DNA of 53,670 bases, taken from assembly GCA_021646465.1 (NCBI GenBank), contig SOET01000031.1, positions 1 to 53,670 of the forward strand, written 5' to 3'. Positions 1 through 8,009 of the stretch are shown one piece after another. The position numbers were made by a program, and so were the translations under genes. The notes beneath the pieces are model-generated. The model worked only from the letters and a program-made list of their open reading frames with translations. It ran no database searches and had not been told where the DNA came from. Within the stretch, counting starts at the first letter, position 1; each line of letters begins with the position of its first letter. The DNA comes from Candidatus Kuenenia hertensis. GTDB lineage: Bacteria > Planctomycetota > Brocadiia > Brocadiales > Brocadiaceae.

Positions 1-11
1 TATTACAGCAG

Positions 12-37
12 GTTAAGAAACTTCGGCATTTCTTAAC
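12..37. repeat. hairpin at window start
   Basis: A perfect 9-base inverted repeat (12-20 with 29-37, arms GTTAAGAAA/TTTCTTAAC) has an 8-base loop. It is followed by TTCACGGCA, a motif resembling the sequence over the stop codon at 17708-17720. No T-run follows, so an intrinsic terminator is not clear; it may be part of a dispersed intergenic repeat. Confidence 0.4.
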
Positions 38-76
38 TTCACGGCACAAACAAAGTACACAAAGAACACTGAGAAA

Positions 77-457
77 TTAAATTTTTCCGTTGATAACTCG
101 CCGAATACCATTCTTTAGTAAAAGCTCATTGAAATTGATGAGTAATCCTAACTTCTTGCCCGATAAGCGTAAATAAGTTAAAAGTTGTTTCAAATGAATA
201 TCCTCAATTTGTTTAACCGATTTTAACTCTACCAAAACAATATCATTTACAACAATATCTACACGATATCCTTCATCTATGATTATTCCCTCATAATTTA
301 TAGAAATACTTTTTTGAGCCTCCGTTTTATAACCATTTTTGTTCAGCTCAAAAACAAGGGCTTTTTCATATGCGGATTCTAAAAGACCCGGACCCAAGGC
401 AGAATGAACCTTAATAGCCAATCCAATAATTTTTTCACTTAATTCATTTTCATTCAT
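77..457 (-). CDS. GxxExxY family protein
   Basis: This 126-residue protein matches the GxxExxY family by its N-terminal signature G-LLESAY (residues about 23-30) and its conserved core IDEGYRVDIVVNDIVLVELKSV. The D-x10-ELK pattern resembles a PD-(D/E)xK nuclease-like fold; that fold assignment is inference from the pattern, and the family's biochemical role is not established. The length is normal for the family, so the gene looks intact. It lies downstream of the restriction subunit gene on the same strand and is bracketed by imperfect inverted repeats built from CACAAAGTACAC/CTCCGTGAG-type words (about 46-76 and 461-490). That arrangement suggests it arrived as a small mobile cassette. Confidence 0.8.
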   Translation of the reverse strand: MNENELSEKIIGLAIKVHSALGPGLLESAYEKALVFELNKNGYKTEAQKSISINYEGIIIDEGYRVDIVVNDIVLVELKSVKQIEDIHLKQLLTYLRLSGKKLGLLINFNELLLKNGIRRVINGKI

Positions 458-466
458 TTTTTCTCC

Positions 467-623
467 GTGAGCTTTGTGCCCTCCGTGAGAGATACTTTTT
501 AAGCCACAGCATAAAATTCTAAATGTTTTCCTCTCACAAAGTACACAGAGTACACAAAGTTTTATATGGTTTTTTTGTGAGCTTTGTGTTCTCTGTGAGA
601 TGCTTTTTAAGCCACGGCATAAA
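467..623. repeat. direct duplication of the restriction-gene 3' end
   Basis: Two related copies, 467-515 and 577-623, share GTGAGCTTTGTG, then CTCCGTGAGAG or CTCTGTGAGA, then CTTTTTAAGCCAC(A/G)GCATAAA. In the second copy the last part encodes the C-terminal LYAVA and stop of the minus-strand restriction subunit. The first copy is a stray duplicate of that gene end. The spacer (533-566) carries CACAAAGTACACAGAG-type words like those left of the GxxExxY gene. This fits insertion of a cassette with duplication of the gene's tail. Confidence 0.6.
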
Positions 624-3042
624 GCTCGTTTTCCAGTTCTTCAATAATGCGAAGATACTGGTCTCTCCCGCCGAAAATCTGCACGATTTCCGTGGGCGTT
701 CCGATTTGATTAAACGGTTCTATTCTCAAAACTGCAAGGTCTTCGATATTTTCAATGCCTTCATCGGCATATTTATCCAGGAGTGCCTCAATAACCTTCC
801 GCGCCTTCTCCCCGTATTTTGTGAAATAATTGCGCTTCTTTACCTTTTCGACTCGTTCCCGCCGGGTAAGCGCAGGCATGTCCCATGCAATGTGGCAGAT
901 AAGGTCAAAGACGTCTAAATCTTTTTTTACCTCTGCCATTAAGTTTTCCGGAATAATCCCATGTGATTCCAATTCTTCTATAACTGCTTTCTTCTTATGA
1001 GCGCTGTTCCAGCGGGCAAGAAAATTATCGAGGGATTGAAACTCCTGTAAGATGCTTTTCTTAGTATAATCTTTGAGGCTTTCGGTGATAAGATTTCCGT
1101 TTGCGTCCAGATGTTGAACCCGCTCGTTTAACACAGAAACATCCACCCCTGCCACATATATCTTCTGTCGGGGCTCAGACACAATTTCACCTCCCTGAAT
1201 AATGTCCGGTGGGGAGTATTCGTCCGGTGTTTCTTCTTCCAAATCCACGGGCTGTCCAGTCTCCGGATCAATAATCTCCTGGTCTTCTTCAGGATGAATA
1301 TCCTGATCCGTTAATTCGTCTTCACCCGTAACCTCCCTGATCATAACCGGATCGCCGTCAAAAGCCGGATCCGCAAAAAGATCTGTCACATTGCGAAAAT
1401 CCATAATTGCGAAGAACATCTTATCGTACTCTTCGTTAATACGAGTTCCGCGTCCTATGATTTGCTTGAATTCTGTCATAGACCTGATATTTGAATCAAG
1501 CACGATCAGTTTGCAGGTCTGCGTGTCAACGCCGGTGGTCATCAATTTTGACGTGGTAGCAATAACCGGATAACGTTCCTCAGGATTTATGAAATTATCC
1601 ACTTCGCGCTTGCCTTGTTCATCATCACCGGTAATACGCATGACATACCTGTGGTTTTCAAGCGCCAGGTCAGGGTTTTCAATAGCAATGGCCTGCCTCA
1701 CGCGCTCGGCATGTTCAATATCCACACAAAAAATTATTGTTTTATCGAAACGATTCGTTTTCCTCAAATACTCTGATACTTTTCTGGCAACTATCTTCGT
1801 TCTCTCATCAATCACTAAATTTCTATCAAAGTCTTTGATGTTATAAATCCTATCCTCAATTTCATTGCCATCCATGTCTTTTTTGCCTGCTTCAGGCCGC
1901 CAACCTTCAAGATCGGTATTAAGTCCAACCCGAATGACTTTGTAAGGGGCGAGAAACCCATCCTCAATACCTTGTTTGAGTGTGTAGGTATACACCGGAT
2001 CACCAAAGTATTCGATGTTTGATATTTCTTTTGTTTCCCTCGGTGTTGCAGTAAGGCCGATATGAGTTGCGGAACGAAAATAGTCAAGTATTGCTCTCCA
2101 TGCGCTATCAGCGGCCGCGCTTCCACGATGGCACTCATCAACAACCACAAGATCAAAAAAGTCCCTACTGAATTCTTTGTACGCATCCTTGTCTTCATTG
2201 TAGTTCGTTAACCCCTGATAGAGGGCAAGGTATATCTCAAACGCCTTATCAATCCTTTTCTTTTTTATGACGGTCATGCGGTCTTTGAAATGTTTGAAAT
2301 CACCACGTTTGGTCTGATCAATAAGCACATTGCGGTCTGCTAAGAATAGAATCCGTTTTCTTCGTCCGTTTTTCCAAAGGCGGTATATAATCTGAAAAGC
2401 GGTATAGGTCTTTCCTGTTCCGGTAGCCATCACGAGAAGGATTCTATTCTGTCCGCGGGCGATGGCTTCCACGGTTCGGTTAATGGCTATCTGCTGATAA
2501 TAGCGGGGCGAGCGTCCTGATCCGTCAAAGAAATAGTCAAAAAATGCGATCTCCTCCTGTTCGGGAGTTTCTATCTTTTTATATCTTTTGTACATATTCC
2601 AAAGCTCATCGGGAGAAGGGAAAGCCATCAAAGACAATTCCTTCTCAATTTGTCCGGAGAAACCGGAGCGGTCATGTTGAACAAAGCCGTCACCGTTTGA
2701 ACTGAACGCAACCGGAACATCAAGTATCTCCGCATAGTTTAATGCCTGCTGTAATCCGGCTCCCACAGAGTGATTGTTGTCCTTCGCTTCGATAACAGCG
2801 ATAGGGATATTCGGCTTAAAGTAAAGAATAATATCCGCACGCTTTCTTTTACCCCGGACAGACATTTTGCCTTTTACAAAGATTCGTCCGTCAGTAAAAA
2901 ATACCTCTTCCCGGACTTGTTTCTCAACATCCCATCCGGCTTGAACAAGTGCAGGCAGGATAAACTGCGTGCATATATCTCTTTCCGACAAATTTTTTTT
3001 ATGAATCATTTGTTTTTTGGTACCAATTTTTCTTATTAACAT
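607..3042 (-). CDS. hsdR: type I restriction enzyme R subunit (HsdR-like)
   Basis: This 811-residue protein is the ATP-dependent translocase and nuclease subunit of a type I restriction system. The N-terminal nuclease domain shows D70, then E85-A-K87 (IAVIEAKD), a PD-(D/E)xK site. The SF2 helicase follows with Walker A ATGTGKT (206-212), DECH (302-305), a GLTATP motif and the late motif QIIGRGTR. The C-terminus resembles the EcoEI-type R subunit tail. No modification (M) or specificity (S) gene is present in the window; they may lie to the left beyond the GxxExxY gene, or the gene may be orphan. The start is uncertain: neither the ATG at 3042 nor the internal ATG at 3009 has a clear ribosome binding site. 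The stop lies inside a duplicated sequence. Confidence 0.85.
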   Translation of the reverse strand: MLIRKIGTKKQMIHKKNLSERDICTQFILPALVQAGWDVEKQVREEVFFTDGRIFVKGKMSVRGKRKRADIILYFKPNIPIAVIEAKDNNHSVGAGLQQALNYAEILDVPVAFSSNGDGFVQHDRSGFSGQIEKELSLMAFPSPDELWNMYKRYKKIETPEQEEIAFFDYFFDGSGRSPRYYQQIAINRTVEAIARGQNRILLVMATGTGKTYTAFQIIYRLWKNGRRKRILFLADRNVLIDQTKRGDFKHFKDRMTVIKKKRIDKAFEIYLALYQGLTNYNEDKDAYKEFSRDFFDLVVVDECHRGSAAADSAWRAILDYFRSATHIGLTATPRETKEISNIEYFGDPVYTYTLKQGIEDGFLAPYKVIRVGLNTDLEGWRPEAGKKDMDGNEIEDRIYNIKDFDRNLVIDERTKIVARKVSEYLRKTNRFDKTIIFCVDIEHAERVRQAIAIENPDLALENHRYVMRITGDDEQGKREVDNFINPEERYPVIATTSKLMTTGVDTQTCKLIVLDSNIRSMTEFKQIIGRGTRINEEYDKMFFAIMDFRNVTDLFADPAFDGDPVMIREVTGEDELTDQDIHPEEDQEIIDPETGQPVDLEEETPDEYSPPDIIQGGEIVSEPRQKIYVAGVDVSVLNERVQHLDANGNLITESLKDYTKKSILQEFQSLDNFLARWNSAHKKKAVIEELESHGIIPENLMAEVKKDLDVFDLICHIAWDMPALTRRERVEKVKKRNYFTKYGEKARKVIEALLDKYADEGIENIEDLAVLRIEPFNQIGTPTEIVQIFGGRDQYLRIIEELENELYAVA

Positions 3043-3863
3043 TTAATTTTTTCAATTCGTGGGATGGGCGTTTGAGGGTAAGTTCGTGAGCAAGCACTTT
3101 TTGTTGGAATAAAGAGATTTTATAATTTGATGCAGGCATTCTTGTTGAAACATTTTCCATTTTGTTTTTCGTTTCTTTTTTATTTCCCCTACTATAGTCT
3201 TAACATTTTTGTTTATACCGTAAAGCCTTACGAATGAGGTTGTCATCGGCCGTTAATAAAATAACTACTTAACCTCTTTCCGTGCAGGCATCAAGGCTTG
3301 TAAAATTCATTTGTTCAAGTTCTATTGCACGTCTTTCAATGTGAGTATCAAATTTAAGCAGCAAACATCCAAATAAATTTTCATTTTTAAAAATGTCAAC
3401 ATTCTAATTATTCCAAATTACGACTAAATGCGTTCTTACTGTACATTTATGGATTATTTTTGTCAAGGTGGAGATTGATTTGGTTAAGTACATTATTCTA
3501 TTTTGCCAACAAAGATGTTAAAAGCGGCTTATCATGAATCGTATAGCAAGAATTCCTTTTAATCGTGAGTGGGAGCATTCCCATTCATCTCTGTACAGAT
3601 TTTCGGCTGTCTTTTGTTGTCTTTTTTGTTTTATTCGTCCTCTATTTGTTTTGCCAAGAACATAATAAATCGATTCCCAAATATCTTCAGTCTCAATGCT
3701 CTGATATTCTTTGATTATTTCCTTATTCAAAAATTAAGTTGACTTTCATATTTTCTCATTTATCATTCATTAAAGACAGTGCCGGTGGCATAAATCATGG
3801 CTTATTGATGATTTCTCTTATGTCCCTAATGTGAATGTATTGCTAAATGGTCCCGGAGAGGTT
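3043..3863. other. long intergenic stretch, AT-rich
   Basis: About 820 bases separate the restriction gene from the Rieske operon. Short reading frames occur (3052-3246 minus, 3518-3730 minus) but have poor start contexts. The only recognisable coding remnant is the DUF433-like piece listed separately. A GGGAGCATTCCC-type palindrome lies at about 3570-3581; related words occur near 21850 and 26374. No RNA gene is seen. Confidence 0.5.
3518..3730 (-). pseudogene. DUF433-like C-terminal fragment
   Basis: The first 28 residues (EIIKEYQSIETEDIWESIYYVL) resemble the C-terminal part of DUF433 antitoxin-like proteins, where a short helix is followed by D-I-x-x-x-x-x-Y. The frame opens on TTG immediately after an in-frame TAA, and the N-terminal GxPxIxGTR region of DUF433 is not found upstream in any frame. 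The rest of the frame (RIKQKRQQK onward) does not resemble DUF433. I read this as a relic of a toxin-antitoxin gene, with moderate doubt because the match is short. Confidence 0.35.
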
Positions 3864-4370
3864 ATGTTAGAAGCGGTTGAAAAATCTCAAATTCCGGTAA
3901 ATCGCAGGAAGGTCCTCTACTTTACAGGCTGGGGTTTTATTGGTGCATTTGTAACAATAATAGCCGGCTCAATTATCAGGTTTTTTTTCCCCAGAACTAT
4001 CTTTGAACCTCCCACTCGTTATTCAATCGGATTTCCTTCCCAATATACTTTAGGCGTAAGTGAAAAATTTAAAAAACAATTCAGGGTCTGGGTTGTCAGG
4101 GAAGCGGATAAATTGTACGTTCTTGAGGCAAAGTGCACCCATCTTGGCTGCACCCCCAACTGGCTTGCGTCCGAGGGAAAATTCAAATGTCCATGCCACG
4201 GCAGCGGTTTTACTCCGGAAGGCATTAACATAGAGGGTCCCGCACCGCGGCCTTTGGAACGATTTAAAGTAACATTGGCTGATGATGGTCAAATTATTGT
4301 CGATGAAAGTAGCAGATTCAGGGGAGAACGGGGAGAATGGGACAAACCGGGGGCTTTTTTAAAGGTATAA
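3864..4370 (+). CDS. Rieske [2Fe-2S] subunit of a cytochrome bc/b6f-type complex
   Basis: This 168-residue membrane-anchored protein carries electrons from quinol to cytochrome c in the Rieske/cytochrome b complex. There is one N-terminal membrane helix (residues about 18-42). Cluster-binding motifs are CTHLGC (C91, H93, with C96 for the disulfide) and CPCHGSGF (C109, H112, with C111). The serine that tunes potential is present (S114), but the usual tyrosine two residues later is phenylalanine (F116), which would lower the redox potential and suits a menaquinone-based chain (inference). I chose ATG 3864 because GGAGAGG precedes it; a GTG at 3831 would add 11 residues. It is the first gene of the operon, with 1 base before the cytochrome b gene. 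Confidence 0.93.
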   Translation: MLEAVEKSQIPVNRRKVLYFTGWGFIGAFVTIIAGSIIRFFFPRTIFEPPTRYSIGFPSQYTLGVSEKFKKQFRVWVVREADKLYVLEAKCTHLGCTPNWLASEGKFKCPCHGSGFTPEGINIEGPAPRPLERFKVTLADDGQIIVDESSRFRGERGEWDKPGAFLKV

Positions 4371-4371
4371 A

Positions 4372-5199
4372 ATGGAAAACCAGCAAAAAGATACATTTAT
4401 CAGCAAATACAAAAAACTTGTAAAAGAAAAAGGATTCTTTGGCGCATATTTCACTTTAGTGCTTCAATCAAAGGTGTGGGGTTCTGTTTTCAGGCATGGT
4501 TTTTCCGATACACCTAAAAACAGGATGTTAAAGATTGTTTCCAATGTGTTTCTCCATTTGCACCCCGCAAAGGTTAAAAGGCACGCCCCGCAATTTAAAT
4601 TTACCTGGTGTATGGGAGGGATCAGCTTTTTCCTGTTTTTAGTGCTTACGGTTACCGGCATATTATTGATGTTTTATTATCGTCCCACTGTTCATGATGC
4701 ATATTGGGATGTAAAAGACCTTGAATATCAGGTGCCATTTGGGGCATTGTTGAGAAATCTTCATCGCTGGGCGGCACATTTAATGGTAATTACGGTATGG
4801 CTGCATATGTTCCGTGTTTTTGCAACGGGTTCGTATAAACATCCAAGGGAATTTAATTGGTGTGTTGGCGTTGTTCTGCTTGTAGTTACTCTTCTTCTTA
4901 GTTTTACCGGGTATTTGCTTACATGGGATCAGTTGGGATTTTGGGCGGTTACGGTTGGAACGAACATGGCGCGTTCCACACCATTACTTGGCCATGAAGG
5001 GCCTTTTGGGGAACAACTGGGAATGACTTCCCACAATGATATCCGTTTCGCCCTTTTGGGCGGTTCACTTGTTGGCGGCAATGCATTATTAAGGGCGTAT
5101 GTATGGCATTGTATCGGGCTTCCAATAATTATCAGTGTATTTATGATGGTGCATTTCTGGCGAATTCGTAAAGACGGGGGCATATCAGGGCCACTTTGA
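4372..5199 (+). CDS. cytochrome b, N-terminal half (b6-type)
   Basis: This 275-residue integral membrane protein binds the two b hemes. The heme ligands are H131 and H145 (14 apart) in helix B and H246 and H261 (15 apart) in helix D; the 15 spacing is the b6 type, in contrast to 14 in mitochondrial cytochrome b. C80 in FTWCMGGIS aligns by context with the cysteine in the FYCLGGIT stretch of cytochrome b6, which holds the extra covalent heme ci, so a third heme is possible. About 70 residues of soluble N-terminal extension precede the first helix. The split from the C-terminal half, encoded at 7153, is also b6f-like. It starts one base after the Rieske stop. Confidence 0.93.
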   Translation: MENQQKDTFISKYKKLVKEKGFFGAYFTLVLQSKVWGSVFRHGFSDTPKNRMLKIVSNVFLHLHPAKVKRHAPQFKFTWCMGGISFFLFLVLTVTGILLMFYYRPTVHDAYWDVKDLEYQVPFGALLRNLHRWAAHLMVITVWLHMFRVFATGSYKHPREFNWCVGVVLLVVTLLLSFTGYLLTWDQLGFWAVTVGTNMARSTPLLGHEGPFGEQLGMTSHNDIRFALLGGSLVGGNALLRAYVWHCIGLPIIISVFMMVHFWRIRKDGGISGPL

Positions 5200-5224
5200 T
5201 GTTTTTGTTTATAGATTTTAAACC

Positions 5225-5377
5225 ATGGAAAATATATGGGCTATTATAACTAAACCGGACAACATTCCTATTGTGGCATTGATTTTTATGCTGTTCTTCT
5301 TTTCTTTTATCACCTTCCAGCAGGCATTCAGGAACGACAGCAGGCCGAAACAGGAAGAACGTCAAAAAGGAGAATAA
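5225..5377 (+). CDS. small single-span membrane protein in the Rieske/cytochrome b operon
   Basis: A 50-codon frame opens at ATG 5225, 25 bases after the cytochrome b stop, and ends with TAATGA at 5375. The product starts MENIWAIITKPDNIPI, has one strongly hydrophobic helix (VALIFMLFFFSFITF, residues about 17-31) and ends in a charged tail rich in K, E, Q and R. It lies in the same direction and in tight spacing between two complex subunits. This suggests a small structural subunit, in the manner of the PetG/L/M/N-type peptides of the b6f complex, though I see no direct sequence match to those. It is too short for usual gene-calling cut-offs. Confidence 0.65.
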   Translation: MENIWAIITKPDNIPIVALIFMLFFFSFITFQQAFRNDSRPKQEERQKGE

Positions 5378-5383
5378 TGATCC

Positions 5384-7087
5384 ATGGAGTATACGATTGT
5401 CAAGGCAGATGATCATTGGTTCCGGCAGAACATAAATTGCCAGTTTGCATGTCCTGTGAACACCCCCGCAATGAATTATATAGAACGGATTGTTTATGAA
5501 AATTTTGACTCATCGTTGTCCCTTAATTTCATGGCAAATCTCTTTCCCCATATTCTTGGGCGGGTATGTACCCATCCTTGTGAAACCGCATGCAGGAGGG
5601 GTGCAATTGACGCCCCAATTGCCATCTGTTCACTGAAAAGAAGCGCAGCGGATTTTGCCGTTAATCAATTTCCTCAAAAAAAAGTCGCCGTCAAAAAAAC
5701 CGGTAAACGCATTGCGATTATTGGCTCAGGCCCATGCGGCCTTGCAGCAGCCCATGATTTAGCGGTAAAGGGACACGATGTTATTATATATGAAGCGCTG
5801 CCGGTTGCGGGAGGCATGCTCAGCGTGGGAATTCCGCCGTATCGTCTGCCGCGCGGCATAATAGAAGATTCTATAAACTGGATAAAGAATTTTGGCGTTG
5901 AAATTCTGTTAAGCACACCTATACATACCCCGGAAAAGTTTGAAGAACTCTTAAATGCATTTGACGCCGTATACATTGCAAGCGGTGCGCACAAATCTTC
6001 CCGTATGGATATTGCCGGAGAAGAACTGGAAGGGATAATGCATGGCGTTGCTTTTATGAAAGATACTAATCTTGGAATACTGAAAAGCGTTCCAAAAAAA
6101 GTGGTGGTGATTGGCGGAGGTTTTACTGCGATTGATTGCGCACGTTCATCTCTGAGGTTGGGAGCCGGTGAGGTATCGATTGTATACCGGCGAAGCAGGG
6201 AAGAAATGCCTGCAGGCGAGATTGAAGTTCGCATGGCGGAGGAAGAGGGTATTGAAATGCTTTACCTGACTACTCCTGTCAGATTGATAGGGAAAGATGG
6301 AAAAGTGACACATATGGAATGTGTAAAGAACAAACTTGGAGAACCTGACGAATTTGGTCGCCGCAGACCGGAGGCCATTGAAGGAAGCAATTTTACAATG
6401 GATGTAGATATGGTTATTCCTGCCATTGGGCAGGCGCCGGATATTACTTTCCTTTCAGACCAATTTGGCATAAAAATCAATAAATGGGGGATGCCGTTAA
6501 TTGACGCAGAAACAGGCATGACATCACGGGAGGGAGTCTTTGCGGGAGGCGACTGTGTAACGGGGCCAAGGAACGTGATAGAGGTTATTGCTGACGGAAG
6601 AAAGGCTGCCAGGTCTCTGCATACTTACCTGACAGGGCAGAAAAAAGAAGAATTTCTGTTTTATTATAAACAACAAAGTCCTTCAAAAAGAGTCCTTGAT
6701 TATGATGCTACACCAAGACAAGAGCAGGAATCGCTCCCGCTTGACAAAAGAGGATGTTTGGAAGCCGAATCAGAACTGGGGTTTTCCAGGGAGAACGCCT
6801 TGAAGGAGGCAAATCGTTGCCTGCTTTGCCATTTTAATATCTTTATCGATGAGAAATGCGTCTTATGCGGTGGTTGTATCGATGTTTGTCCGTATGACTG
6901 CATATCGATGGTTTCTCGTGAAAATGTTTCTGTGCCGGACTCGTTCCATGATGAAGAGGACATCTCTGAAGAGTGGGATGCTGCGATGGTAATTGATGAA
7001 GAAAAGTGCATCCGATGCGGCTTGTGCGTAAAGCGTTGTCCTGTGAACGCCATTACTATGAAACGCTTTGCCTATTCTGAGGAGTAG
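5384..7087 (+). CDS. NAD(P)-binding FAD/4Fe-4S oxidoreductase, GltD-like, of the Rieske/cytochrome b operon
   Basis: This 567-residue protein has the layout of the glutamate synthase small subunit family. The N-terminal Fe-S helical domain carries C19, C23, C62, C66, C70 and C82. The FAD-binding Rossmann motif GSGPCG is at 114-119 and the NAD(P)-binding GGGFTAI at 244-250, followed by the YRRSREEMPA stretch. A further FAD contact is AGGDCVTGP. The C-terminal extension is a 2x[4Fe-4S] ferredoxin domain (clusters starting at C492 and C542). No glutamate synthase large subunit is adjacent; the gene sits inside a quinol-cytochrome c operon. The likely role is to couple NAD(P) with the quinone/cytochrome complex, as proposed for anammox Rieske/cytb complexes. 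Direction of electron flow cannot be read from sequence. Confidence 0.88.
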   Translation: MEYTIVKADDHWFRQNINCQFACPVNTPAMNYIERIVYENFDSSLSLNFMANLFPHILGRVCTHPCETACRRGAIDAPIAICSLKRSAADFAVNQFPQKKVAVKKTGKRIAIIGSGPCGLAAAHDLAVKGHDVIIYEALPVAGGMLSVGIPPYRLPRGIIEDSINWIKNFGVEILLSTPIHTPEKFEELLNAFDAVYIASGAHKSSRMDIAGEELEGIMHGVAFMKDTNLGILKSVPKKVVVIGGGFTAIDCARSSLRLGAGEVSIVYRRSREEMPAGEIEVRMAEEEGIEMLYLTTPVRLIGKDGKVTHMECVKNKLGEPDEFGRRRPEAIEGSNFTMDVDMVIPAIGQAPDITFLSDQFGIKINKWGMPLIDAETGMTSREGVFAGGDCVTGPRNVIEVIADGRKAARSLHTYLTGQKKEEFLFYYKQQSPSKRVLDYDATPRQEQESLPLDKRGCLEAESELGFSRENALKEANRCLLCHFNIFIDEKCVLCGGCIDVCPYDCISMVSRENVSVPDSFHDEEDISEEWDAAMVIDEEKCIRCGLCVKRCPVNAITMKRFAYSEE

Positions 7088-7152
7088 CGGATAACACTTT
7101 AAAAATTGTAGCTGATGTAAAATATATAATGAATACCTTTTCGTGAAAGAAT

Positions 7153-7986
7153 ATGGGTAATAGCGAAGAAAATAAAGAAAAGAAAGGCAGATACCGCACC
7201 CTTGTCTTTATAAAAGGCAAGACGTATGCCAAGGAAAAAGACCTTGATATTTCAGAGGGTGAAATAGCCACATGGCCTTACTTAATGAGAAAAGAACTCC
7301 TGGCGGCAATTATTTGCACAATAGTGCTCATAGTTTGGTCGATTCTGTTTAACGCCCCTCTTGAAGAACTTTCCGATCCTACAATGACTCCAAATCCTGC
7401 AAAGGCCCCGTGGTACTTTCTGGGGTTGCAGGAAATGCTTGTTTATTTTGATCCATGGATTGCCGGTGTTGTTTTTCCAATGCTGATAATAGCTGGTTTA
7501 ATGATTATTCCTTATGTGGATTTTAACCCAAAGGGAAATGGTTATTTTACCTTTAAGGAAACAAAATTTGCGATGCTGACATTTTGTTTCGGATTTCACA
7601 TCTTGTGGATACTATTGATCATCGTCGGTGTGTTTATGCGGGGGCCTGGCTGGTTATGGTTTTGGCCATGGCAGGAGTGGGATCCCCATCGGGTTGTTGC
7701 AGAAACAAATTATGACTTAACCAGTTTTGCAGGCGTAAAATCAGATTCTTTTTTGGGTTTTATGCTTGGCGGCGCAGTTGTATTCGGCTATTTTTATGCG
7801 GGGATATCTCTTCCCTATCGATTTTTAAAACGCGGGAAAAATATGGCAATAGAGAAGCTGGGTTTTGTTAAATACACAATCGTTGCCTTTCTTTTTCTCT
7901 GCATGATGGCGCTTCCGATAAAGGTCTTTTTACGGTTAGCGCTTCACATAAAATATATCTGGGTGACGCCCTGGTTTAACATATAA
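7153..7986 (+). CDS. cytochrome b, C-terminal half (subunit IV-like)
   Basis: This 277-residue protein with several membrane helices corresponds to the C-terminal domain of cytochrome b or subunit IV of b6f. The quinol-site motif that is PEWY in most complexes reads KAPWYFLGLQEMLVYFDPW here (about residues 85-103), so the glutamate is replaced by alanine; the same APWY variant is seen in other menaquinone-linked bacterial complexes. The first 45 residues are charged and soluble. It lies 65 bases after the NAD(P) oxidoreductase gene and 23 bases before the octaheme cytochrome gene, in one transcription unit. Confidence 0.88.
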   Translation: MGNSEENKEKKGRYRTLVFIKGKTYAKEKDLDISEGEIATWPYLMRKELLAAIICTIVLIVWSILFNAPLEELSDPTMTPNPAKAPWYFLGLQEMLVYFDPWIAGVVFPMLIIAGLMIIPYVDFNPKGNGYFTFKETKFAMLTFCFGFHILWILLIIVGVFMRGPGWLWFWPWQEWDPHRVVAETNYDLTSFAGVKSDSFLGFMLGGAVVFGYFYAGISLPYRFLKRGKNMAIEKLGFVKYTIVAFLFLCMMALPIKVFLRLALHIKYIWVTPWFNI

Positions 7987-8009
7987 TTTTCTATTATTCA
8001 CGTACCATT

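Noticed and set aside
3052-3246. 64-residue frame upstream of the restriction gene
   Set aside because: Low-complexity basic translation, no match to any family I know, no ribosome binding site.
5674-6234. 186-residue frame antisense to the NAD(P) oxidoreductase gene
   Set aside because: Shadow frame of a well-supported gene; the translation has no family features.
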